Below are positions 38,004 through 47,094 of a stretch of DNA of 64,000 bases, in pieces. The notes below the pieces were generated by a model. That model saw only the letters and a list, made by a program, of their open reading frames with translations. It was not told where the DNA came from and did no database searches. The position numbers and the translations under genes were made by a program. The stretch comes from Cytophagales bacterium (GTDB taxonomy: Bacteria; Bacteroidota; Bacteroidia; Cytophagales; Spirosomataceae), in the NCBI GenBank assembly GCA_013298025.1, contig JAAFJE010000004.1, positions 62,001 through 126,000 of the forward strand, written 5' to 3'. Every line of letters starts with the position of its first letter. Positions within the stretch are counted from its first letter, which is position 1.

Positions 38004-38462
38004 ATGAAACTCGATTCGATAGACAAAGCCATTTTAAGACATTTGCAAGCCGATGCGCATCTTACCACCAAGGAGTTATCTAGTCGCTTGAATTTATCGC
38101 CTACGCCTGTATATGAGCGTGTGCGTCGTTTAGAAAAAGAGGGCGTTATCAAAGGCTATGTAGCCTTGATAGACCGAGAAAAAGTAGAGAAAGATTTGAT
38201 GGTTTTTTGTAATATTCGCTTGAAAGAACACGCCCAAGAAGCAGGAGCGAGGTTTGTGCATGAGGTGGTAAAATTAGATGAAGTAATGGAGTGCTTCAAT
38301 ATTTCGGGCGAATATGACTTTATGCTAAAGATTGTCGTAAAAGATATGCGTGAATACCAAGCTTTTTTGATGAACAAACTCGCCTCGCTTGCCAATATCG
38401 GTAGTACGCATAGCACTTTTGTGATGAGTGAAATAAAGGTAAAAACAGCGTTGGAGATTTAA
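38004..38462 (+). CDS. Lrp/AsnC-family transcriptional regulator
   Basis: 152 residues from MKLDSIDKAILRHLQADAHL; the preceding in-frame ATG would add 14 residues of no family character. A winged helix-turn-helix occupies residues about 5-55 (TTKELSSRLNLSPTPVYERVRRLEKEGVI gives the recognition helix). An effector/oligomerisation (RAM) domain follows (SGEYDFMLKIVVKDMREYQ). Such proteins sense amino acids, often Leu or Met-related compounds. It is transcribed away from metH and the two share an AT-rich control region, so it may regulate itself and metH. The pairing is seen; the regulation is inference. Confidence 0.92.
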   Translation: MKLDSIDKAILRHLQADAHLTTKELSSRLNLSPTPVYERVRRLEKEGVIKGYVALIDREKVEKDLMVFCNIRLKEHAQEAGARFVHEVVKLDEVMECFNISGEYDFMLKIVVKDMREYQAFLMNKLASLANIGSTHSTFVMSEIKVKTALEI

Positions 38463-38466
38463 GGGG

Positions 38467-38539
38467 ATTTGAAGATTTGGTAATTTGAAGATTTGGTAAT
38501 TTGAAGATTTGAAAATTTGAAGATGTGGAGATTTGAAAA
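38467..38539 (+). repeat. 16-bp tandem repeat, about 4.5 copies
   Basis: ATTTGAAGATTTGGTA is repeated head to tail. Copies 1 and 2 are identical, copies 3 and 4 vary at their ends, and a 9-base remnant follows. It starts 4 bases after the stop codon of the Lrp/AsnC gene and is noncoding. Confidence 0.85.
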
Positions 38540-38593
38540 TGGGTGATGAAAACTCACTCACTAATTCACAACTCATTAACTCACAATTTTTTA

Positions 38594-38631
38594 ATTGCGG
38601 AGCTAGGGTAAACGCCTCTTTGCTCCGCAAT
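38594..38631. terminator. Convergent hairpin between the regulator and the YpdA-like gene
   Basis: A 10-bp stem (ATTGCGGAGC/GCTCCGCAAT) with an 18-base loop lies between two convergent genes, 20 bases from the stop of the YpdA-like gene. No long U-tract is present on either strand. Confidence 0.55.
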
Positions 38632-38650
38632 CAATATTTGTACTTGTGTT

Positions 38651-39616
38651 TTATGAAATAGATTTGATTTTAGCCATGATTTTTTTAGCATGAATCCTTG
38701 AATTTTCGATAAAAAGTGAGTGCGTATTCATGCCTCCACAAATGACTCCTGCCAAATACATATTCTTCAAATTGGTTTCCTGTGTCGATTCGTCGTATTG
38801 TGGCTTGCGTTGGGCATCTGGCGATAATTGTACGCCAATTTTCTCTAAAAAAGCAAGGTTAGGTTGGTAGCCTGTCATGGCAATTACATAATCGTTTGGT
38901 ATGGTTACGATGCCTTCTGGCGTTTGAATATCAACTTCATACAGACGAATCGCTGCTACTTCGCTTTGAAAAAAGGCTTTTATCGACCCCTCGGCAATGC
39001 GGTTTTCGATGTCGGGTTTGGCCCAATATTTTACCCGATGCCCGATACCTTCGCCTCTAATCACCATCGTAACTTCTGCTCCTTTACGCCACGTTTCTAA
39101 AGCGGCATCAACGGCAGAGTTGTTTGCCCCTACGACCAATACTTTTTGCATGGCATAAAAATGGGGTTCTTGGTAATAGTGCGTTACTTTGGGTAAATTT
39201 TCACCCGTAACATTCATGTTGAAAGGAATGTCATAAAAGCCCGTCGCTATCACGATATGCGTAGCCGTATATTGGGCTTTGTTGGTTTGTACCACATATT
39301 GCTCTTCTTGAGGGTAAATATGTTCGACGGCTTCAAACAACTGAATATTGAGTTTTCGGTGTAAAGCGACACGCCGATAATACTCTAGTGCCTCACTGCG
39401 TGTAGGTTTGGCATTGTTTGAAACAAAAGGCACATCGCCAATTTCTAAGCGTTCGGAAGTGCTAAAAAAAGTCATGTTGGCAGGGTAGTGGTACAAAGAG
39501 TTGACCAAACAGCCCTTTTCAAGAATGAGATAAGACAAGCCCGCCTCTTGTGCTTCTAAGCCACAGGCCAATCCGATAGGGCCAGCGCCCACAATAATAC
39601 TATCGTAATGCTTCAT
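38651..39616 (-). CDS. ypdA: YpdA-family FAD-dependent pyridine nucleotide-disulfide reductase
   Basis: 321 residues with the YpdA/Bdr pattern: FAD-binding GAGPIGLACGLEA at residues 10-22, LILEKGCLVNSLYHYPANMTFFS, NAD(P)H-binding VLVVGANNSAVDAALE, then an ATG segment (VIAMTGYQPN) and NMYLAGVICGGMNTHSLFIEN. In Firmicutes YpdA reduces bacillithiol disulfide; many Bacteroidota also make bacillithiol, so that role is likely but not shown here. It overlaps the preceding transglutaminase-like gene by 4 bases (ATGA type), so the two are probably translationally coupled. Confidence 0.88.
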   Translation of the reverse strand: MKHYDSIIVGAGPIGLACGLEAQEAGLSYLILEKGCLVNSLYHYPANMTFFSTSERLEIGDVPFVSNNAKPTRSEALEYYRRVALHRKLNIQLFEAVEHIYPQEEQYVVQTNKAQYTATHIVIATGFYDIPFNMNVTGENLPKVTHYYQEPHFYAMQKVLVVGANNSAVDAALETWRKGAEVTMVIRGEGIGHRVKYWAKPDIENRIAEGSIKAFFQSEVAAIRLYEVDIQTPEGIVTIPNDYVIAMTGYQPNLAFLEKIGVQLSPDAQRKPQYDESTQETNLKNMYLAGVICGGMNTHSLFIENSRIHAKKIMAKIKSIS

Positions 39617-40665
39617 TTTTTTGCTTTACTGAGTGCCGTATAATATTGGTTCATTCTCGCACGGTCTTTTTGAATCCCTTCGAGATTTAAGAAAATAACC
39701 CGTTTGTTTTCTTCTACACCCTTGACAGGTGCTTCGGGGGCTATACGATTATAATAAGTGAGAGCAATATTTAGTTCCTCTTCGGCTTGTTTTAATAAGT
39801 CATATAGCTTGTCACGGTAAGTTAAGGCTACTTTTTGTTGGGCTGTCATGACTTTTTCTGTGCGTATAACGTGCAACAATCGGGTGTATTGTTGCAACAA
39901 CTGCGTAGAACGCATGGCATAATGAAAGCCCAGTGTATTATTGGCGGTATAATTTTGGGCATCATACTGTAAAATACGGCGTTGGGTATTGAGCAACCTG
40001 CCTACAGAATCGAGCTGCTCGAATGCCTGCAAGAGGCTATCTTTGGCAAATTTGGTACGAGTTGTAAAAGGAGGACCTTGTACAAAGTCTTTTGCCGTAA
40101 TAATAGCATCGCTCAATTGCCAAAGGGGGTCATACGGATAATGGTATTGTAAAAATGTACTAGGTTTCGACAAAAAAAAGAAACGATTGGGTTTCTGATA
40201 AAATTGGTCGTGCAGTACTATGCCTGCACTCCAAGTGAGGTCGGCAAGGTACCATGTTTGATGAATTTTCACGGCATTCCAAGCGTGGTCTTCTATTTTG
40301 GTGCGGGTATCTTGTGGGAACTCGTTGGCTTGTACTTTTCCTAGTCCTTCTACAATACACACTTCTATGCCAGCAGCCCTACATAAATCATAAAACAAAT
40401 TGGCATAACCACCGCATATTGCTTTTCTTTCTTGTAAAACAACGGCACTTGTTTGCGAGTTGCCCAAGGTAGCTGTGGGCAACCGTTCGTTGTAGGCGTT
40501 TACATCGTAATAAATATGTTGGGTAATCCAGTCGAAAATGGCTATTACTTTAAGCGAGTCATTCGACTGGTGAGCCGTCAGTTGCCTAGCTAAAACCTCA
40601 ACAGGGGTTTGGGTATAAGCAGGCATCCATCCAAACATACAGAAGTAAAAGAAAAGTGATTTCAT
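39613..40665 (-). CDS. Exported transglutaminase-like (kyphoscoliosis-type) protein
   Basis: 350 residues from MKSLFFYFCMFGWMPAYTQ, a signal peptide; the start seven codons upstream was rejected. The papain-like triad is visible: Cys84 in KAICGGYANLFYDLC, His127 in IEDHAWNAVK and Asp142 in YLADLTWSAG. The C-terminal 150 residues are helical (HVIRTEKVMTAQQKVALTYR). Such domains cleave or crosslink peptides and proteins, or act on cell-wall peptides. It overlaps the YpdA-like gene, but no functional link is evident. Confidence 0.82.
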   Translation of the reverse strand: MKSLFFYFCMFGWMPAYTQTPVEVLARQLTAHQSNDSLKVIAIFDWITQHIYYDVNAYNERLPTATLGNSQTSAVVLQERKAICGGYANLFYDLCRAAGIEVCIVEGLGKVQANEFPQDTRTKIEDHAWNAVKIHQTWYLADLTWSAGIVLHDQFYQKPNRFFFLSKPSTFLQYHYPYDPLWQLSDAIITAKDFVQGPPFTTRTKFAKDSLLQAFEQLDSVGRLLNTQRRILQYDAQNYTANNTLGFHYAMRSTQLLQQYTRLLHVIRTEKVMTAQQKVALTYRDKLYDLLKQAEEELNIALTYYNRIAPEAPVKGVEENKRVIFLNLEGIQKDRARMNQYYTALSKAKK

Positions 40666-40726
40666 CCACAATTGATTATTGGTCAAAGTTCATTGGTTGC
40701 GTATGAGGCTGATTATATAACTAAGT

Positions 40727-40758
40727 TTTGACTGTTTACGAAAATCATGATATATTTA
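40727..40758 (+). promoter_or_regulatory. Predicted promoter of the exported hypothetical gene
   Basis: TTTG, 20 bases, TATATTTA: seven of eight -7 positions match TAnnTTTG. The leader would be about 40 bases. Confidence 0.45.
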
Positions 40759-40801
40759 GTATAGACTTTATATTTTCACTAGCATATACCTCAAATAAAT
40801 C

Positions 40802-41554
40802 ATGAAAAAGAACATTTTTGCCATTGTATTGTTGCTGTTCATCGTCAAACAGCCTTATTTGTTTGCTCAAGCCGTCATGCAAGAAAGCCTAAAAGACCGT
40901 TTCAGAGAAGCGGGAGGACTGAACGTCAATACCAGTGCTATAGGCACAATATATGGCTTTGATAATTCTACCTCAGAAGTATTAGGCTCAACTTATTTAA
41001 CCGAAGAGTGGACCAAAGCCAATATTAAGTTTTATCCTCGTGTTATCCAAACACTCAAAGGAAGTGTTAAACTAGATTCGGTTGTAGGCGTGATGAGCCG
41101 TATCAATCTTAAACAGCACTTTGTAGAGATTAAAGTAGATAACCAAAATAAGTACATTGATGCCGATTGGATTCAAAGTGTTTCTTTTCCTCAGAAAACA
41201 TTTGTAAATGTACGAGATTTTACCTTTGAAAAACTCAACAAAGGCTTTATTGAAGTAATCACTACAGGCAAATATGGCTTATATCTCTGGCATCAAATCT
41301 CTATCAAGAAACCCGATTATTCTCCCGCCTTGAATACTGGCTCAAAAGATGCCAAGGTAATTCATGACATCAGAACATTGCTTGCTTTTGATAAGCAGCT
41401 TTACATACTTTCAGGAAAAAAGACTTTTGAAGAGATTTTAGGTAGCAAAATAGAGGCTGTGGCAAAATATGTAAAAGAAAATGATTTGTCATTTAAAGAT
41501 AAAGAACTTGATAAACTTATATTGCTTGTTTCATACCTTAATCAAAATTATTGA
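40802..41554 (+). CDS. Exported protein of unknown function
   Basis: 250 residues with a clear signal peptide (MKKNIFAIVLLLFIVKQPYLF, cleavage after FAQ). The mature part has alternating beta strands (GLYLWHQISIKKPDYSP) and a helical C-terminus rich in Lys and Asp (KIEAVAKYVKENDLSFKDKE). No domain was recognised. The strand pattern, with a YIDADWIQSVSF segment, is like small uncharacterised secreted proteins frequent in Bacteroidota. It is monocistronic, with its own predicted promoter. Confidence 0.7.
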   Translation: MKKNIFAIVLLLFIVKQPYLFAQAVMQESLKDRFREAGGLNVNTSAIGTIYGFDNSTSEVLGSTYLTEEWTKANIKFYPRVIQTLKGSVKLDSVVGVMSRINLKQHFVEIKVDNQNKYIDADWIQSVSFPQKTFVNVRDFTFEKLNKGFIEVITTGKYGLYLWHQISIKKPDYSPALNTGSKDAKVIHDIRTLLAFDKQLYILSGKKTFEEILGSKIEAVAKYVKENDLSFKDKELDKLILLVSYLNQNY

Positions 41555-41645
41555 TTGTAAGGTCTATGGAATGTAAAATAGTGTGAGTTTTTGTAGTTTA
41601 CACCTATAAATCTACACTTTTAGTAGAAAACCTTAGTAAGGTCAT

Positions 41646-41675
41646 TTTGTGATGCAAACAGATTTCTTACCTTTG
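41646..41675 (+). promoter_or_regulatory. Promoter of the VOC-family gene
   Basis: TTTG, 18 bases, TACCTTTG, an exact TAnnTTTG match. The start codon follows 29 bases after the -7 element. Confidence 0.6.
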
Positions 41676-41704
41676 TTTTTCACATTATTCGTCCAATACT
41701 ATCT

Positions 41705-42169
41705 ATGAAAATTACTTACAAAAGTGCCTTGACCTTGCTGGCTCTGACTGGTTTGTGGTACAATGCCCAAGCACAAAATGCACCCAAAGGCATCAATATT
41801 GTATCGTACAACCATGTGGGTTTAGCGGTGAAAGATTTGAAAGAAAGTGCTACTTTTTACCGAGAAATCTTGGGGTTAAGTCCTGTAAATGTGCCAGATA
41901 ACCTCTTGGCTATTCGCCGTTGGTTTCAAATTGCACCGGGGCAAGAACTGCATTTGTTGCTTGGTCGCAAAGACCCCGTGAGTAATAACGACAAAAATGC
42001 TGCACATTTTTCACTCAGTATTCCTAGCAACTCAGCCGACCAAGTGGAGGCTTTTCTTAAAAGTAAAGGTGTGCCATATCATCGGCAACAACGCTTTGAT
42101 GGGGCGTATCAGATTTATGTTACCGACCCCGATGGCTATGTCATAGAACTCAACGAGCCTAAAAAATAA
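41705..42169 (+). CDS. Exported VOC (glyoxalase-like) family protein
   Basis: 154 residues with a signal peptide (MKITYKSALTLLALTGLWYN, cleavage near AQAQ) and one vicinal-oxygen-chelate module pair. Likely metal ligands are His37 (YNHVGLAV), His83 (ELHLLL), His101 (AAHFSLSIP) and Glu148 (YVIELNEP). The glyoxalase/dioxygenase fold is convincing. Export is unusual, because most glyoxalase-like proteins are cytoplasmic. The reaction cannot be predicted. It stands alone under its own promoter, followed by a perfect hairpin. Confidence 0.85.
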   Translation: MKITYKSALTLLALTGLWYNAQAQNAPKGINIVSYNHVGLAVKDLKESATFYREILGLSPVNVPDNLLAIRRWFQIAPGQELHLLLGRKDPVSNNDKNAAHFSLSIPSNSADQVEAFLKSKGVPYHRQQRFDGAYQIYVTDPDGYVIELNEPKK

Positions 42170-42190
42170 AGGTATAGAAGAGAAACTTTT

Positions 42191-42215
42191 GCTATCGGGT
42201 TTAAAACCCGATAGC
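42191..42215. terminator. Perfect hairpin between convergent genes
   Basis: A 10-bp stem (GCTATCGGGT/ACCCGATAGC) with the loop TTAAA lies just after the VOC-family stop codon and before the convergent small gene. It has no U-run. Confidence 0.6.
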
Positions 42216-42240
42216 GTGAAAGATAACCAGCAATGTACGT

Positions 42241-42582
42241 TTAGGTTGTTGCTACAGGTCTTACCTTATCGGGCGTAGGGTATAATAATAATTTTGAAAA
42301 ATCTACTTTCCAAAAGTCTAAATCCAATAATTGATTGTGTTTGTCTTTTGTGAGGGTGATGATTACTTCTGTGCCGTCGATGTCTTCGTATTGTACTTGC
42401 ATGAGGTCGCCATCATACAAATTGGGGTCGTTGCCCATGCTAATGCTTCCCATTTTTCCGTCTTCGTATTCGTCAACCTCCTCTCTAATAGGATATTGTT
42501 CGGTTGTATAACCAGCCAATTGTAATAAATGAGTTACTAAAAGTTTCTCTTCTGCTCGTATTTTTCTCAATGCTTTACTCAT
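42241..42582 (-). CDS. Small acidic protein of unknown function
   Basis: 113 residues from MSKALRKIRAEEKLLVTHLL; the 22-residue in-frame extension upstream crosses a hairpin and was rejected. A basic helical N-terminus is followed by an acidic central region (EEVDEYEDGKMGSISMG, YDGDLMQVQYEDIDG) and beta strands (TEVIITLTKDKHNQLLDLDF). No signal peptide, so probably cytoplasmic. It resembles small uncharacterised proteins starting with KLR-EEK-type helices (possibly DUF6984-like), but this is uncertain. Confidence 0.7.
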   Translation of the reverse strand: MSKALRKIRAEEKLLVTHLLQLAGYTTEQYPIREEVDEYEDGKMGSISMGNDPNLYDGDLMQVQYEDIDGTEVIITLTKDKHNQLLDLDFWKVDFSKLLLYPTPDKVRPVATT

Positions 42583-42607
42583 AATGCTATTGCAGAGATA
42601 GAATGAA

Positions 42608-42638
42608 GGTACTGTACAAAAGCGTTTCGTACAGTACC
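42608..42638 (-). terminator. Perfect hairpin after the outer-membrane protein gene
   Basis: A 10-bp palindromic stem (GGTACTGTAC/GTACAGTACC) with an 11-base loop lies 16 bases after the stop of the beta-barrel gene and before the small acidic gene. Confidence 0.5.
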
Positions 42639-42654
42639 AGCGTGTCATGCTTGC

Positions 42655-43698
42655 CTAGCGTGTAGGCGGACATTTGATTTTTGGAGGAATATTATAAATT
42701 AGCTTAATCGAGGTAAGCATATAAGAATCCTTTAATTTGCTATTTCCTCTTGGGTCTGTTCTATCGACAAAGCCAGGGATATAGCCTAAAAAGAAAGGGT
42801 CGCCGTTGGCAGGTACCGAAATATTGTTGCTAACCAAATAGTTTAATACGCCTTGTGTACGACTTTTAAGCGAACGAGCCGCTATTTTTTCCATAGTACG
42901 GTTGCCCATTGCTACGGCCAACGCACCGCCACTGGCTTGTAAATCGGCAGGGTCGGCATAATTGCCACCTACGTCGTCGAGGTAGTCGGTGAAAGTAACT
43001 CTGTAGCCTACTTCTACACCCAAATCGAATTTTTGGTTGAGCTTATAACGCAAGCCCAGTCCCAACGGAATACCTACGCCAATCAACGAATAAGGCTTTG
43101 CATACCCCGGCAAGCCTTGTCCTTCGGTATGCAAAGGTTGCAGGCGTACCCATTCGTTAGAGAAACCATTCCCGACGGGTGTTTTTGCCATAGGGTCGTG
43201 TGCAAATATCGAAATCCCTCCGAATAAGTAAGGGACAACTTTAGGGCGACGAGTAATGCCTTTCGAGGTCGGAACTAAGTCGAGTTGGCCCAATATCGAC
43301 AATTCTTTCACGTCGTTTCTAAAATGCAGGTTTCGGATAAAATACGTATCGTAGCCAGTTACGCCTTCCATGTAATTGTCGTCGCCAGCAATTCTAGCCC
43401 ACGTTAGCCCAAAACGCAAGCCAAAGCTTGGCGAGAATTGGCGTGTGTAGTTAAAAGCCAAGTTCCATTGCATTCCTTTGAAGGTAGAAGGAATAAAACG
43501 GCTGTAGGGCGACAAATCTCCGTAATAACTTGATGTTCCAACACCAAAGCTTACCGAAGAATAAGGTTGGAAGTTGGTTCTTTTTTTCCAAGACTTGCGT
43601 CCAAACAAGTTGCCAAATCCCGATTGTGCATCTACATCAAAGACCGACGAACATAAAACAGTGGTGATAAGTGCGGTAAATAAAAAAAGTTTTTTCAT
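42655..43698 (-). CDS. Outer-membrane beta-barrel protein (DUF6089-like)
   Basis: 347 residues with a signal peptide (MKKLFLFTALITTVLCSSVF, cleavage near VDAQ). The mature part has the amphipathic strands and Gly/aromatic pattern of an outer-membrane barrel. It includes VSFGVGTSSYYGDLSPYS, FGLRFGLTWARIAGDDNYMEG and LGLRYKLNQKFDLGVEVGYRVTFTDYLDD, features typical of the DUF6089 group. The last residues, KCPPTR, are not a classical barrel end. Function unknown; possibly an envelope structural or gliding-related protein, by analogy only. Confidence 0.8.
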   Translation of the reverse strand: MKKLFLFTALITTVLCSSVFDVDAQSGFGNLFGRKSWKKRTNFQPYSSVSFGVGTSSYYGDLSPYSRFIPSTFKGMQWNLAFNYTRQFSPSFGLRFGLTWARIAGDDNYMEGVTGYDTYFIRNLHFRNDVKELSILGQLDLVPTSKGITRRPKVVPYLFGGISIFAHDPMAKTPVGNGFSNEWVRLQPLHTEGQGLPGYAKPYSLIGVGIPLGLGLRYKLNQKFDLGVEVGYRVTFTDYLDDVGGNYADPADLQASGGALAVAMGNRTMEKIAARSLKSRTQGVLNYLVSNNISVPANGDPFFLGYIPGFVDRTDPRGNSKLKDSYMLTSIKLIYNIPPKIKCPPTR

Positions 43699-43912
43699 AC
43701 ATTCAGAAAATAACAGTTTATGAAGGCGTTAGGCAGGTTCAAAGAAGGGTTCTATTTCCTCAATAAACCGCTATAACGACCGATTTTACTTAGTTGTTTT
43801 ATATGAATACTTCAATAAAAATCAAATCAGCAACCTTGGAAAAGGATTCGTGCTGTGTACCTTTTGTTTAATTATTTTAAATTATTGAGTGAAGGCAATA
43901 TCATCGTTTTAC

Positions 43913-45772
43913 TCACTCGGTAAAATTATTACGCTCTTGGTTATCTTCGCTTTCAATGATTACATCATCTTTTTCTAAAACTATATCCTCTATAGCTGTA
44001 ACACTAATGGAGGTATCTTCCAAATTATCATTTATTTTTTGATAATGCGATAGCGTAAATAGAAATTTAAACATTCTTTCGGTAGTTTTTCGCTCATTAT
44101 CAACTATCTCTACTTGTTTTTCAACAAACTGACTAAGAAACTTAAATGTTTTGATGATTATTGTTTTATCGCCTTGTTCATAAATCTTAATAATCTGTTT
44201 GTTTACATTGATACCCTCTCCATATTTGGCTTTCAGGTACTTTGTGAAAGCTGTTTTAAACAAAGCCAGTAAATGATAAAGGTTTGTTTTAAAAGTATCT
44301 TGATAAGAGAAAGGTGTATTATCATCGATTATATCAAAAACATAAAAGGCACACAACATATCTTCAAACGATGTATTAGGATTAAATATTTTTTCGTATA
44401 AGCCATCTTTATGCTCTCGGTGCGAAATAAAATTAAAATCCTTGTGTGTCTTTATTCGCTGGGTATGGTTTTTCAACACACTTACTGGGTCTTGTAAATG
44501 ATACGCTAAATAAACATTGGCAAATACAAAATTAGGTACTTTCACCACATCTTTAGGCGTTTCTCTAAACTCGTCCCTTCTTTTTTCATACCAGACCTTT
44601 GTTTGATAAGAGGCATTTTGAAGTTTGATTTGTATATCATCATTGGCACAAAAATCTCTATCCTGCACGGGGTTTTGAGAATTAGTATATCGGGTCACAT
44701 TGAGGTCAAAATCTTTTCCTCCTGATTTGAGCAAACGAAGCGTAACCATCGCTTCATTATCCATCTGAATCCGCTTGGTAGGGGAAGCATTTTCATAGGC
44801 ACGATAAATGGCATATACCGTTTGTGCCCCATTAATGATTTGAAGGCCTGTCAATGCAACTTGTTCTGCCTTTTTCCCTATTTCAGGAAGCAAATAGGTT
44901 ATGGCAGTGATGCCGTTATTGTAATACCAAAAATAGGAAGGATTATCAATCGCCGTTTTTTCTATGTCGCTATTAAACTGAGATTGCAATAATGGATTAC
45001 GAACATTTTTATAAAACAAGGCAAAGCCATAGGTTTTGAATAGCTCCCAAATGGCTCTTGGACGCAACAGGAACATATAAGCTTCAAACGGTCTGTCGAT
45101 TTTTACACTTCCACTTTTTTGAACTATGTTGATTGTTACAGGACTTTCTTCTGGATTTTGATAGGTTTCAAGAGGGTTAATAGGGTCTATTTTTTTATAT
45201 TTCCTATCTATATAATCTATTTTTATTCGGTTAATATCAATAACCTCAAATTTTGTTTTGACATCGTTGTTGCGAAAAGCTTCAATGTTTTCGTCTGCTC
45301 CGCCTTTGTATTGAGATAATGATAAAAAAATAAACTTTACTTCACCATTGGCTTTCAAGTGTAAATCAAGTTCGTCTAATTTAGTTTTTAGTTTATCATT
45401 AACTTGTTTCTTTTCGCCACGTAAAATGGTTTCAAAATCATTTAAGGCTTTTAAAATTTCATCTTTGTTTGTTTCCTTTACGGCATTATCTTCATTATTC
45501 CACTTTGATTGTACAACATAAAAAACCTTATCTCCTTGGTTATTCAAACTGTCGAATATAATGTCACAAGAACTATCATTATCTCCATCTGTGATAAAAT
45601 TAGAGTAATTAGATATTCTACCGTAAAAATCAAGAAACCAAATCAACAAAGCATACGATTTTTGATTGTTGATAGCACTTTTATGTTTTTTAATAAGTTT
45701 ATCATCTTTAAACTTAACAATCAACTCGTTAAGTTCAGTATCAATGATGCTATAAAAATCTTTCGTAAGCAT
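43913..45772 (-). CDS. AIPR-family protein with nuclease-like N-terminus (candidate phage defence)
   Basis: 619 residues, cytoplasmic. The AIPR (abortive infection phage resistance) core is clear: NVRNPL (256-261), FWYYNNGIT (281-289), IINGAQTV (312-319) and the downstream RDFCANDDIQIKLQ segment. The N-terminal part has Asp70 in SCDIIFD and Gln88-Ser-Lys90 in VFYVVQSKW, the spacing of a PD-(D/E)xK-type nuclease with Gln in place of Glu. The C-terminus is acidic. It stands alone, AT-rich compared with its neighbours, which suggests acquisition. No methylase, helicase or toxin gene adjoins it. Members are linked with phage resistance, but the mechanism here is not known. Confidence 0.88.
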   Translation of the reverse strand: MLTKDFYSIIDTELNELIVKFKDDKLIKKHKSAINNQKSYALLIWFLDFYGRISNYSNFITDGDNDSSCDIIFDSLNNQGDKVFYVVQSKWNNEDNAVKETNKDEILKALNDFETILRGEKKQVNDKLKTKLDELDLHLKANGEVKFIFLSLSQYKGGADENIEAFRNNDVKTKFEVIDINRIKIDYIDRKYKKIDPINPLETYQNPEESPVTINIVQKSGSVKIDRPFEAYMFLLRPRAIWELFKTYGFALFYKNVRNPLLQSQFNSDIEKTAIDNPSYFWYYNNGITAITYLLPEIGKKAEQVALTGLQIINGAQTVYAIYRAYENASPTKRIQMDNEAMVTLRLLKSGGKDFDLNVTRYTNSQNPVQDRDFCANDDIQIKLQNASYQTKVWYEKRRDEFRETPKDVVKVPNFVFANVYLAYHLQDPVSVLKNHTQRIKTHKDFNFISHREHKDGLYEKIFNPNTSFEDMLCAFYVFDIIDDNTPFSYQDTFKTNLYHLLALFKTAFTKYLKAKYGEGINVNKQIIKIYEQGDKTIIIKTFKFLSQFVEKQVEIVDNERKTTERMFKFLFTLSHYQKINDNLEDTSISVTAIEDIVLEKDDVIIESEDNQERNNFTE

Positions 45773-45894
45773 TTTTTATCGTTTTAATTCACCTTAAAAT
45801 CATGCACAAAATATGGAATTGACGAATAGGCAGCCTTGTTTTAAAATACTATTTCGATAATTCATGAGCAATCAACAGCCAATCACTTTCCAAG

Positions 45895-46785
45895 CTAATT
45901 ACGAATATCCAAGCCCCAGTTGAGTTTACTGCGTAAGGTATTCAAAAAGTTGTTTTCAGCAAGTTTTACCAAATGAGCTTTAAATTTACTTCTTTCCATC
46001 CGAATTTTTACATTTCCGTCCACAACTTTTGAGCGGGCATCTAAAGAAACCAAATAATTGGCACTGCGGCTCTCTACCTCAAAATCTAGCACCGAATCAG
46101 TTGTAATGACCAACGGACGCACATTGAGGTTATGCGGACTCATCGGGGCAATCACGAAGATGTCGGAAGTAGGCATCACCAAGGGCCCACCTACACTCAG
46201 GTTGTAGCCCGTAGAACCCGTTGGCGTAGAGATAATAAGGCCATCGGCCCAGTAAGCATTGAGGTACTCGCCGTTGAGATAAGCTTTTACCACAATCATC
46301 GACGAAGTATCGGTTTTCATAATCCCCAGTTCGTTGAGTCCAAAATTGAGCCCATCAAACAAATCTAAAGGTTGTCCATTAAGGGTTGCCTGAATACTCA
46401 CCAAGGTTCGTTTGTCGATGCTGTAGCGTTGGGCAAAAACTTCGTTCAAACTTTCTTGAATACAATCAGGAGAAATCGTTGCTAAAAAGCCCAAACGCCC
46501 CGTATTGATACCCAAAATAGGCACTTCTTTTGCACCAATGTACGTCACAGCGTCGAGTAAAGTACCATCGCCGCCTAGGCTTAATACCAAATCGGCTTCT
46601 TGCAAATTACTTGGAGAAGAATAACACGTTTGTGCATGATGCACAACCCCCATTTCGGATAAAAATTGGTGATATGTTTCAGATATTTGTATAGAAGCTT
46701 GCCTTGCCGCCAGCGAATCGAACATGGCTTGTACAAAGGGTTTTACTGCTTCACTAAAATTTCGCCCATGAATGGCTATTTTCAT
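45895..46785 (-). CDS. nadK: NAD kinase
   Basis: 296 residues. Diagnostic motifs are LSLGGDGTLLDAV (GGDGT at 71-75), LGINTGRLGFLA (94-102), NELGIMKTDTSSMIVVKAYL, the loop AYWADGLIISTPTGSTGYNLSVGGPL, and PMSPHNLNVRPLVI. It phosphorylates NAD to NADP in the cytoplasm. The size fits bacterial NadK. It lies alone between the AIPR gene and the three-gene unknown cassette, a typical core gene flanked by accessory insertions. Confidence 0.97.
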   Translation of the reverse strand: MKIAIHGRNFSEAVKPFVQAMFDSLAARQASIQISETYHQFLSEMGVVHHAQTCYSSPSNLQEADLVLSLGGDGTLLDAVTYIGAKEVPILGINTGRLGFLATISPDCIQESLNEVFAQRYSIDKRTLVSIQATLNGQPLDLFDGLNFGLNELGIMKTDTSSMIVVKAYLNGEYLNAYWADGLIISTPTGSTGYNLSVGGPLVMPTSDIFVIAPMSPHNLNVRPLVITTDSVLDFEVESRSANYLVSLDARSKVVDGNVKIRMERSKFKAHLVKLAENNFLNTLRSKLNWGLDIRN

Positions 46786-46938
46786 TGTGATGTGTGCTTA
46801 GTTAGAAAATAGAGTTGCTTTTGCGTAGTAGTGCTATTTTATTAAGACAAAAGAAGAGATAACTCTTGGAAAAGACAAATTTTAGGGTGTTTTTCCTAGA
46901 AAAATCCTATATTAATTTTCTAGTAGTCTTTAAATAAA

Positions 46939-46982
46939 AAGCCATTCAAGCGAGGTTTTGTATAAAACTGCTTGAATGGCTT
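46939..46982 (-). terminator. Intrinsic terminator of the three-gene cassette
   Basis: A perfect 13-bp stem (AAGCCATTCAAGC/GCTTGAATGGCTT) with an 18-base loop is followed by TTTTTATTT on the minus strand. It lies about 110 bases after the last gene of the cassette. The rest of the interval up to nadK is AT-rich with nothing recognised. Confidence 0.8.
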
Positions 46983-47094
46983 ATGTTTGAAGATTTTCGT
47001 AGTATATATTTTGGCAACAAGTCGAATATTCATAACTGTTTTTAAATTTGCAAAAAATAACAATTGTGGCGTATTGTCGTTGTGCCTAGATAGG

